A stretch of 25,906 nucleotides of DNA from Phoronis ovalis. Taxonomy: Eukaryota; Phoronida; Phoronidae. Each line of letters opens with the position of its first letter. Within the stretch, counting starts at the first letter, position 1. Of this stretch, positions 1-9,700 are shown in pieces. The notes under the pieces were generated by a model. It saw only the letters and a program-made list of their open reading frames with translations, made no database searches and had not been told where the DNA came from. The stretch is taken from contig JAOXYB010054056.1 in assembly GCA_028565635.1 (NCBI GenBank), forward strand, positions 1 to 25,906, written 5' to 3'. Both the position numbers and the translations under genes were made by a program.

Positions 1-93
1 AAAAGTATACAATCCAAATCCAAAATTTTTTGGTCCGCCTCACACCCCTACCAAAAAATACCTTGAGTACCCCCCCCGGGCTAATTCTGTCCC
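1..93 (-). repeat. Dispersed CCCGGGGGGG-TACTC type repeat, partial, in METTL21 intron 1
   Basis: Read on the minus strand, this stretch runs AATTAGCCCGGGGGGGGTAC, then TCAAGG, a GTATTTTTTGGTAGGGGTGT block and AT-rich sequence. The same order of blocks (GGAATTATAGCCCGAGGG, CTTGAGTGTATTTTGAGG, TGGGGGTGCGTCACCGAGGG, then an ACCAAAA-rich tail) occurs on the plus strand near 25479-25680, so two copies in opposite orientation bracket the window. From memory, repeats of this look are common in marine invertebrate genomes; that is recollection, not a search. This copy begins only about ten bases inside the intron that follows the METTL21-like exon. It is cut by the window edge. Confidence 0.6.
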
Positions 94-99
94 ACGTAC

Positions 100-393
100 C
101 GCATCCCAAACAACACCAGCCACTCCAACGTTACTCCAATCCTGCTTGATCACAAGTTCCTTTCCAACAAATTCAAATCTTCTTTCGTGTGTATGGTGAG
201 GAAATAGCCTAGATTCTTCAAACAGAACTAATTGCATGTGTTTCGCATTGTGTTCCGAGTCGTACAAATGTTCTGACGATTCTTCTGTGGATGTCTCACA
301 TTCTTCAGGATTTTGAGAACAGCTGCCCTCTTTGCATAGTGACATCTTGATAAATATTATCAAGACTATTTCACCTAATAACAAACACTTCAT
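100..393 (-). CDS. METTL21-family lysine methyltransferase, first coding exon (partial)
   Basis: This is the N-terminal exon of a protein-lysine methyltransferase of the METTL21A/EEF1AKMT3 type. These are cytosolic SAM-dependent seven-beta-strand enzymes that methylate proteins such as HSP70 or eEF1A. The diagnostic stretch is RRFEFVGKELVIKQDW followed by SNVGVAGVVWDA, which matches the family's IxQDW...LGVAxxVWDA segment just before SAM motif I. The exon ends after GCG at 100 with donor GTACGT at 99-94, exactly where METTL21A continues with the next alanine. SAM motif I and the catalytic remainder lie off the left edge. The open frame past 100 is intron and repeat. The first Met (393-391) gives a hydrophobic, signal-like leader that does not fit a cytosolic enzyme; Met17 at 345-343, followed by an acidic Ser/Glu-rich stretch, is the likelier start. 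Which METTL21 paralogue it is cannot be decided. Confidence 0.8.
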
Positions 394-775
394 TTAGGGA
401 AAACTGCTGGTAAATTTAATTAGGAAAAACAACAATGACATCGCAATAGAAAGTACACGTGAATAATTACCCGGAAATGTTAAAACAGGTCAGAATCTGA
501 GCATGGGCATTCGCTGATTTCCGTCGTCACTCGGTACGTGAGATGACATGCCGAGTGATGACGGAAATCAACGAAGTATGTGGAATAGAAATGTCACGGA
601 ACTTCTCGTGCGATTTGGCTGATTGTTTGCAAGTCGCTAAGCTACAGCAAAGTAAAGACCTGAAAAGGTTCAATATTTATACCATTATTATTTGGAATAG
701 AAGCGTGTTCAGTGAATCTAACCTATTGGGAATACGTGTTGAACTAAAGAAGAAGAAACTAACTCAAATATAGCA
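394..775. promoter_or_regulatory. Divergent promoter between METTL21-like and C7orf57 genes
   Basis: About 380-430 bp separate the start codons of two genes pointing away from each other, so they very likely share a bidirectional promoter. No TATA box is evident. The centre holds a palindrome (510-575) with TGACG half-sites of the ATF/CREB kind next to GGAA. A 76-codon open frame at 543-773 is not in frame with the C7orf57 ATG at 776 and ends two bases before it; if transcribed it would be an upstream ORF. Transcription start sites cannot be placed from sequence alone. Confidence 0.55.
510..575. repeat. Near-perfect inverted repeat, 27-bp arms, 12-nt loop
   Basis: The arms at 510-536 and 549-575 match at 24 of 27 positions. 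The core GATTTCCGTC-N-TCACTCGG (516-534) is mirrored by CCGAGTGATGACGGAAATC (551-569). In a plus-strand RNA, two of the three mismatches become G:U pairs, leaving one C-A mismatch. It lies at the centre of the divergent promoter, so it could be a symmetric transcription-factor platform (each arm has TGACG plus GGAA) or a 5'UTR hairpin. Confidence 0.9.
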
Positions 776-3700
776 ATGGCTGTATCCAAAAAAATGTCAG
801 AATCTGGTAAGTAATTCTGTTGTGAGTTACATAATTATAAAAAAGTAACGAAGGAATGCACGGTAGTCCGATTTCGTGAGTTCGCGATACGCCTCAGACA
901 ACTTCTGACAGACGAGGCTTGCCGAATGTCACGAATCCTCGTACAGTAAATTACAGTGAAAGTGACCATGCAACCATCCATAAAGTCTGTAATCCTTCCA
1001 TATGAGTTAAACTATTCGTATATACTTCTGATACTGTGAGTGGTACGTCTGTGTGCCTATCGAACTTCAAATTTGACTACTCCAAGTCCAATCACCATTT
1101 GGAACTTCTGCACTGACATATAAACAAAAAAATGCACAAACACTGCCCTAAAGTCATGGTGGAAGACAACCTCAGCAGCATTTTTGGAATAGTCAATGTT
1201 GAAGTTCGATAGGTAGAGAGCCTGAGAACCAGGAACATAAAATTTTAACTTGTATGATAAGATTTATATACTTTTTGGACGGTTGGTTTGGTCACTTTCA
1301 CTGTTATTTGCTATAGAAGGATTTGTAACGTTCAGCAATTAAGCCTCACCCATCAGAAGTTGTATGAGGCAAAGCGTGAACTCACAAAATCGGGAATATG
1401 CATGGAGATACTGTTTAGTCAATGAAATATAAATATGCTTACCGGTATACTTGTGAAAGGAATCATAGCTACATGTGTGATATATGTAAGATCTCCATTT
1501 CATTTATAAAGATGTCGATATAAACAGTAATTATAGGTAGTGCTATATATGTCATATGTATATATAGAAGTGAACGATACTAATTTGTAAACATATTTTT
1601 CAGTTATATACCAAAGTTTGAACATTGGAGCATTAATATATTAGTCTATGCCTATTCTAAATCTAGTATATCTATATTAAATGTGCAGTCACATTTTCTG
1701 AAACTGTAAATTATTTAAGCTGATACACTGGAACTGCAAGTATACCATCCATATACATATAATCCGATTTCATGCAGTTAGTGTTTTAATAATGGAATAA
1801 TTTGTTCCAATCTGTTTGTCACGTGCACTGTTTTTTGCATAGGTTTGCAGATCATATAATTTTTAAAGAAAACATACAGGATTTTATGTTTTAACAGGGT
1901 GGTTTTATCATGCTCCAATGAAGCGAGGGGGTAATGAGCCACTAGATGTACCTCCGGCCTCACAGATTCCAGGATTAAGTGATATACCCTATGATCCGAA
2001 TGATCCTAGGGATCAACCTAAAAGCTTGTTGAGAGACACTGACACAAAATATGTCAGGCTGGCAAAGATGGGAGGCAGACAAGGTTAGTAATTTAACTGT
2101 TAACATTCCTTGTTGCCAATGTCATATAATTCTGGTATGATTTAAAATTTAAATTTCAACTTGAAGCTATTGTTTGCCATCAAAAATTAAAACTTTGGAA
2201 ATGGAAATGTTATGTTGCTATTGTGATTCTGTGGAAATCAATTTTTAAAGGTGTTTAAATCAGATTTAATTTGATATTTTGTCACTGCATGAAAATTGTA
2301 CAAGCAATAAAAGTAAAACATATTTACAAGTGTGAAATGGCTATCAATGCAATTATCTTTCATAGATCTGCTAAGATTTAAAGATTTTGTTCCTAAAACA
2401 AAAGAGGCTACTGGATACCCACGTGTAGATTGGTTTTACATAGAAGATATCAGAGCAGAGGAGGCAGACAAACCTAAAGAGTATGTATTATATTATGCAT
2501 CTAATCTGTGACTTGAAACACTGAAAACCTTAACGATTAGGAAGCATGTCATCTAATTCTTGTATCTATCTTATTGTTATAGATTTTGTTTAAATAATTA
2601 TTGTACTGTTTGTTGCTGTAAATCAGCCAATATTTTATGGATTAGATTAATTATGCAACTTGTGCCTGCGGAATCTACCAAATGTGGTGGTGTCTCCAAT
2701 TTGGTTTAGGAAGTATTATAATGATAATTTAGCAGTTAGTTTTGTTTTAAAGTTTTGTACTAAATGCACATAATAAAATGTACAACACATTCTTGAAAAT
2801 GGTCATAAATGCACCTATACTGAGAAAGAACCTCATTATTTTTACTTGTTATGCACATAGTCAGGAAAGAAACATTGAAATGTTCCAATGAAACTAGTAA
2901 ATATCAAAAAGTCCTGGATATTTGAAGTAATTTGTATAATTTGCTGAGTATGTGTAACAATATTAGTTTTGTTAAAGGAAATGGGATTTCAAACTACCAG
3001 AGTACATGGTACATGAGGAGTATCGTCCAGATGGCCGCGACAATGAGCACGAACCTTATAAACCGAAGCGGCCTCCATACATTAAAGACACATCCACTGT
3101 CTTTCAGAGAGAAGGTATTGTGTAATCATTTAAATATTTGACAATTGCAAAAGTTTTATTATTACAACAGTAACTGTTAATCCAGAAAAAATGATACAAA
3201 ATGAGATGTTACATCTGGCTAACAAAGTTATCATTTTAAAGAAATAATTCTTTAAAAATTTCTTCTGATGTAAACAATAAATACAGTACAGGTGCAATAT
3301 ATACATAAAAAAGACTGTATAACACAGAACAAAAACGAAATTTTAAATTGTTACTCACAAGCACTTAATATCATTGTTATAATTTATAATGCATGTTTAT
3401 CTCATTGTGTATTTAAGATTCTGCATCAAAGATAAATTTTTACTAGTTTGGTATTGTACACATATATTATTCTTTGTATTTTAGGTAAAGATGCAACAAA
3501 CAAAACTCTAAAATTACCAGAATTAAAAAGAGATGGTTATGGCGTCCGTCAGAATAAAGCAAAGAACAAGCCAGTCATTCATGCTAAGCAACCACCAAAA
3601 GAAAAACCAATAAAACCGGCTCAGTCAGAGATGGTAAACAGGCCAAGATATTTACCAATGTAAGTATATATATCTATGTTAATCTTGAAAAGGATCAAAC

Positions 3701-4744
3701 TTGCACTAGATTCAAACCAGCAGATGTCACTACCTATAATGATGTCACCAACTAATTGTGGTGTGGTATCTCAGATGTTATTTACAAAAAAGTATTCAGT
3801 TTGTTAATATATAGGACAACTGATATCATGATCATAAGATGAAGATTATATTACACGGTTTATAATTAATTTAAGCATAACAATGATTTGACTTATGTAT
3901 CTAATCCATGGTTATAATTAATTTACCAATGCAATGCAAAATAAAAAAAATGTCAAATGACTTACATTCGTTTCCTCATAGCATTTTTTAAATTTTTTTT
4001 ACAGGCCCGAACCTAGTTTAAATGAAAAGCCATCGATGGGTAAAATTTTATCAAATGGATATGCTTCCGATTGGCATAAAGATATAAAGAAATGGCAAGA
4101 AAAACAAGACAAGGCAAGAGACAAATTTGACAATCTCCAGAATATAAAAGAAACAGTGTCGACAGAATATCATGATAACATTGATAAAGTTGCAGAGAAT
4201 AGGTCAGCGCAAAAAACAAAGTAAGTTGTTTTATTTAGAAAATAAATTTATACAACCGTTTAAAAGAAACTTATTTGTGTTTGTTCAATGACTGGTTATT
4301 AAATTAAATTAAGGTAATTATTTTAATTTACAGTAATTGCTTGCTGATTATTGCTCTGTTTATAATATACCCTGTATCGATTGTAATACAGCTTCATTAC
4401 ACATTTAGGAATGTCATAACCAGTGTACGTGTACTTATATATATATGGTTAACTAATCATTTATGTATGCAAAGAAAAAAATAAGGGATACTTTTAAATT
4501 TAGCCCATGATCTGATGAAATGTTCGTATAGTTATTGTCATGATTATATTGCATTATTTATATTTTTTATAGAAAAGAAACAAACACAGTTAAAAATCAA
4601 AAACCTGTGAAACAGCAAGAATCAGAAGTTATGAAAAGGTTACGAGAAGAGGAAGAAAAACCGTTATTTAAACTTAGCCGATTTACTAAAGTGTCATCAA
4701 AAGTAAACTCACACAGGCATTATCCTGTTACACATACTTTCTAA
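776..4744 (+). CDS. C7orf57: C7orf57 homologue, complete, seven exons
   Basis: Exons are 776-806, 1898-2083, 2366-2480, 2978-3114, 3485-3659, 4005-4220 and 4573-4744. All junctions have GT/AG and matching phases (1,1,2,1,2,2), giving 343 aa against about 295 in human. Recognition rests on conserved blocks: WFYHAPMKR then PPASQIPGLSD (compare human WYYH.P.KR...PPASQIPGL), DTKYVRLAKMGGRQ, VDWFYIEDI, KLPEYMVHEEY, FQREG, and GKILSNGYASDWHK (human SKLISNGYKDEW). The middle and C-terminus are Lys/Glu-rich and probably disordered; no signal peptide, membrane segment or enzyme motif is visible. Molecular function of the family is unknown to me. The start chosen is the first ATG that splices in frame to exon 2; Met7 is an alternative. 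The gene is head-to-head with the METTL21-like gene and tail-to-tail with BMPER. Confidence 0.88.
868..1394. repeat. Large imperfect foldback element in C7orf57 intron 1
   Basis: The left arm (about 868-1100) and right arm (about 1180-1394) are inverted copies in collinear blocks: CCGATTT-N-GTGAGTTC, ACAACTTCTGA, GAGGCTT, CAGTGAAAGTGACCA, CCTATCGAACTTCAA and TTGACTA-N-TCCA all appear in the left arm and, in the same order, in the reverse complement of the right. Near each outer end there is also a small hairpin (GCCTC...GAGGC; GCCTCA...TGAGGC). A roughly 70-80-nt spacer separates the arms. No protein frame is present. It looks like a non-autonomous foldback/MITE-type element or an old inverted duplication; I could not define target-site duplications. 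Confidence 0.8.
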
Positions 4745-5480
4745 ATTGACGATATTATGAGACAGTTCCCAGTTTTACAAGTTATTTTTAACTTTTATGA
4801 AAATTGGAAAGTTTTGAAAGATGATGCAGTAAAAAATGCTATAATGAAGAAGACTACATGGAAACTGAACAAGATTATGGTTCAGCTTTCTTACATTATC
4901 ATGGACGTTTTTGCAATGCTCACGTTTCAAGCTCGGAAACTCAAGGCTTGTTGTACTGAATGAAAAGTTGTTTGATCAGCACTTCAGTGTCTTACATTCA
5001 TTGATTATGACTAGGTTTTGATGACTTCATATTAATATGTACACTAGCAAATTCTTTGATTAATGGTTCACTCAGTGTAAAAAGGAAATCTGTTTTTGTT
5101 ATACTGGCAAAAATAACAATGGTATATAATATGCCTGAAGGATCAGTGTAATGAGATTGTTAACTGTAATTATGATATTAAACCGATTTGCGTTGTTATT
5201 CTCTCGATGTGATTTGTTCATTTTGATAGATTTGCTGGCTGTTAACAAAAACATTAATAGTGCCAAATACAGAGGTTTAGAAAATGTAAACATTTTTTTG
5301 CAAAGACTACGTACCAGGTCTATGTAAAACTGTTGACCTATAACTTAAGTCATTTTTTTTCATAACTACAATTATGTATTTATAGCCAGTTTAAAGCTGC
5401 TTAATGCACTGTATATGAACAAAATTTATTTATTTGTCTTCCTTGTAAAATAAAACTTGACCATGTAATTTTTATTTTAT
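4745..5480 (+). other. Probable 3'UTR of the C7orf57 homologue
   Basis: AT-rich sequence after the TAA at 4742-4744. Open frames here (4757-4963 plus, 5099-5293 minus) resemble no protein I know and have the composition of the surrounding UTR. The first canonical AATAAA downstream is at 5449-5454, followed by T-rich sequence, giving a 3'UTR of about 0.73 kb. Confidence 0.6.
5449..5454 (+). terminator. Poly(A) signal AATAAA for C7orf57 homologue
   Basis: AATAAA followed within about 20 nt by a T/GT-rich stretch, in the correct orientation about 705 nt after the stop codon. No earlier plus-strand AATAAA was seen in the 3' region. Confidence 0.6.
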
Positions 5481-6057
5481 GGAACTCTCATTAGCCACTT
5501 CACATTTCTTAAAATTAGTTCTCTATTTGCAAGTTACAATCAGAAGCAGTTCGGTAACTTTTCTATTGTGACATCACCAAGCACAGCTATATACCTCTAT
5601 AACTGTTTTGCTGTATTCAAATGATTTGGCTGGATACAGAGAGCAGAGTTGTGAAAAATCCGCCTGGTATTTGCATATAATTTCACTGAGTTCTAGCAAC
5701 TGAAAAAATTGGAGAATCGAAATTCGTTTTACTGTAACTTTTTGATACTGTAGTGATGCAACATCCTAAGAAAAATCAATGTGTAGTAGCAGGTAGAAAA
5801 CTGATGGCATCCAGGGTGCGATCCACTGTCTTTGTTTGGAGATCACTTTATCTTAGTTACCTAAAGACACATTTACTGGGTTCCACATATATATAGGATA
5901 TGGGAAACGGTAACAAAAATGAAGCACTTGTAAGATGAAAATGACGCGCAACCTGTCTCCTTCAGATTGGATAGTAATTTAAAATGCAACAAATACATTA
6001 ATTGTGATTGCAGTCTACTTTTAGCTGATACCAATTAAGAGTGATATTTTTTAGTAG
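5481..6057. other. Convergent intergenic spacer
   Basis: This is the gap between the predicted 3' ends of two convergent genes. I see no coding frame, repeat structure or RNA gene in it. The sequence is AT-rich with moderate complexity. Confidence 0.5.
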
Positions 6058-6063
6058 TTTATT
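6058..6063 (-). terminator. Candidate poly(A) signal for BMPER
   Basis: The plus strand reads TTTATT, so the minus strand carries AATAAA about 680 nt after the BMPER stop codon. Variant ATTAAA hexamers (for example near 6476-6481 and 6248-6253) are nearer and could be used instead. The stretch 6064-6744 would then be 3'UTR; no TIL-encoding exon was found in it. Confidence 0.45.
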
Positions 6064-6744
6064 AAAAAGTTAAATATTAAAAAATATATAAAAACTAGTA
6101 TTTACAGCTAAATAGTAAGACAGCTAGACTATGCAGCACTAGAGCAAAATATGGAAATGCTTTTTCATATTAAAATAACAAATTATATACAACAATCCTA
6201 AGCTTGGCAAGAAATGATTGGCTTGAAAATAACTTAACTATGTATGGATTTAATAGCAAGTACAAAAAAGAAAATAATAATACATACGACATACAAAATC
6301 TATTTACAACTTTTTCCATGAGTCATTGAGGTTTCCTATTTACATCTTTCTCCTCAAAGTTCATCTTAGCACCAAACAAAAAATTATTTACAAATAAATC
6401 TTTACCCTGAGTTACTTTATACAACTCTTGAAAGTTAACAAAAAAGTTTCAAGACGGATTTTAGCAGCAAATTACTTTAATATACTGCATGCAATAACTA
6501 GTAAATAATTCCAGAAAACTTCACTAAATTATTACAATACAATTAAAATCGCTCAAGTGCGCTCGTCCGAATGTTTATCAAAAATCATTTTCAATATAAT
6601 TGTTGAACCTAGTATATATTGGAATTACTGCATAATAGTATGCATTGCAAATATCATACTTAAAACCAAAACTTTTCAACGAGTCAACAAATATGAATAA
6701 CGGATGCATCTAATATGACAACAACTCAAAATTCATTTTCTGCT

Positions 6745-9700
6745 TCAGTAAACTGCACAATGTGCTGGTCGTCGCCAATCAACTTTCACCCCAGCATGTT
6801 CACAGGCATGAGCATATGCCGTCAATGCATCACACGCACAGTGGTATTTCTTTGGACAGTTACAAACGTCAGTCAAACAGGACCTGGAAAAGACAAAATA
6901 TAACATTACATTCTTGAAATAAGATATGTTTCTGCTAGTTAGTAAAAGGAAAAACACTGTGACACTCACTTTATAGAAACAGCCTATGATAGAGGTTAGT
7001 ACACTACAAAAATAGCATATGATAATTTTTTTGTATTTTAAAACTATATAGCTGTATAGACCATTGTCACAAGTCAAAACACATCAAAAATAAACATTCA
7101 CAGGACTCCAATATTGTGTACTATTCAGTTTATACTATTTATTGACAAAATATGTGAATGCAATTTTGTAAAAATGTTGCAAGTAACAGAAGTCTGATTT
7201 TTTTAAATTGTTAAAAATTCAAAAACTGTGAAACAGTAACTCAGATGCAATTTAAAAAATGTACTTTATTCCAACTGTAAATATATATATATACTTACTT
7301 GTAATAAGGTCTGACATCAACAACCTTTCTACATTCTGCAAAATCAAGACTCTTGATTGCTACACAAGATTTGTGGGCTCGTCTCCATTTACTGAAACTT
7401 AACTGGCATGGAGAAATCTCACGAGGTTTTGCACTGATGTCTCCACAAGCTTTCTTGCTGCCAAAACGCCAGGAATTGCCAAAGCTAGTAGCATCAAGAT
7501 GTAGTTTACTGTCTCTTCCAGTAAAGTCATCGGCAGGAAAGTTATTGTAATTTCCGCACAAACCGCAAACCCTAAAAAGAGGAGATAAATTGTAAAACTT
7601 CATTTCCAAAATTTCTATTTTTTAGAAATTACAACACAGTAATATATAGCATTAAAATTTTGCAGTCTTTCTGTTTAGTACTAACAAAAACATGTTTATC
7701 TACAAAAAAATGTTAAAATTAGAACCACCCAAAGTTTTGTACCCACATTAGTTTCATCCTCATATTAAAAAAATGGTAAAAGCTCAACTCTATCAAAACT
7801 AAAATCAAATTGGCAATGATTTTTGGACAAACAAAAAAAACAATGAAATATTGCTGCAAATCAATTGATTTTTAATATATATATTATTATAGTATATATT
7901 ATTGAGTTATCCCATCCAGAATTATAACAGATAATTTTCTTGTTTTAATTAAATTGCAGATTACATGTATATGCAAAATATAATATTTTAGAAGTAGTTA
8001 GGAAGATATCTTGCAAAAATAATATGCTTCTGTAAAGAAAACACGCTTTGATGATTGGAAATTCATTATCTCAATACTCTTACCTATTTTTATAAGATGA
8101 TGGTATAGCAACTTCAAGAAAACTGTCACCATTCCATGACACAGTCAAACCATTGGAAGCTCGCAGGGAAATAATATTCTGAGCTTGAACAATAGAAAAC
8201 TCTCCCAATTCAACATATGGTAATTGAACTCGTTTCTTGTGTACCTAAAAATAAAACATTTCAAAACTTGATAAATATTAACTCTTTTTTAAAATATCAA
8301 AACTAAAATCAATTAGAAATGAAGTCATATTTTTGGACAAACAAAAAACAGAATTTAGAATAAAATATTGCTGCAAATAAATTAATATATAATTTATATA
8401 TTATTGAAAGTGATCCCATCTAGAATAACTGATAAATTTGTTTGCTTAGTTTTAAATAAATTACAGATTACATGTATATGCAAAACACAAGGCAGTATGG
8501 CATATACTGGTGAAATCTTTACCTTAACATGTAAACTGCCCAGGAAAGTTATTCTGTAATCTTTTAGTAAGACGATAACGGACTTTGTCCATGCAAATGG
8601 TTTTCTGTGTCTGGCAAGGTTGCGTACTCGAATGCTGAAATCACTGCTACCACTACAATCTTGAGTCAGAATATACTTGCATGTACCTGAAATGAACACA
8701 TTGTATAAATATATAGGTGCTATAACCTTCACTTTAGAAAGATATATCAAAATTAATTTTTAAAGGCTTTTTACCAAATACAGAATGATCAATACAAAAG
8801 CCAAAGAAGTTTCCAAATTACTTTTGCCCATTTTAAATATGGCTGTAGTTAATACTGTTTTTGAACTTCCTTTTGTATTTTGTAGATCAATGTTAACATT
8901 TCTTCTAGGATTACTACAGGAAAGGGTCATTATATTTTGTTATATAATTTGTATATTAATACAGAAATATTCAAATGTACTTCAATTGAAGATTAAAATA
9001 AGCAGATTATTTGTTCAACTCACCTTGAAATTCAAAGATACGACCATCAAATGTTTTATAGTGAGGATCACCAAAAACGGTACAAACAGCATTCTTTTCT
9101 ACACAAACAGGACAACATTCACCAGGTACTGTTGTCAAATGATGATCCTAAAATCAGAAAAGTACTAAACTGACTACAAACTGAAATTTAAATAAAAATA
9201 ATTCTTGCAATTATGATTCTTTTTTGGATAAGATATACTACTGTACATCAGTGAATGAATCAGAAATATGACAATTATTGGTTGCTTAAGAACAATCAGA
9301 CATATGAGCAAATTTATTAGTTGCACATCCATAACACTGAAAAAAATACTATATTATTAGGTTTTCACTAGCTGAATACTTACTGGTGGACATTCCAATG
9401 AGTTACCACACACTTCAGATTGACAGCTGTATCGACCATTGTCACAAGTGCAGTTACTACAAGCATCTTGCCTCCATACTTCACCATGCTAAAATAATAA
9501 CAATGTGAAAGTATTAATTTTGAAGCACAATTAATTAAATTTTTGCAGTAATTTTAGTGTGCAAATCAACTGCAGTAACTAGATGAGTTAGTAAAAATTT
9601 TAATTGACAAATCAATGATGCAAATTAGTTTTATACAGAAAACTTTTCAAAAATACTTGCAAATGCACAAGGACTGGACATTAAAATTAGTAACATATGT

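Noticed and set aside
543-773. 76-codon plus-strand open frame before the C7orf57 ATG
   Set aside because: It crosses the promoter palindrome, resembles no protein, and is out of frame with the gene; at most an upstream ORF.
3690-3725. AGATTCAAACC resembling a tRNA T-loop
   Set aside because: No acceptor stem, anticodon arm or D-arm could be formed around it; no tRNA gene found in the window.
8394-8750. 118-codon minus-strand open frame as an independent gene
   Set aside because: Only 8523-8686 is coding (BMPER exon 9, [11 protein letters not shown]...); the rest is intron and repeat copy B.
8785-9168. 127-codon plus-strand open frame
   Set aside because: It lies antisense across BMPER exon 8 and its introns; the minus-strand VWC/VWD coding is clear, so this is a shadow.
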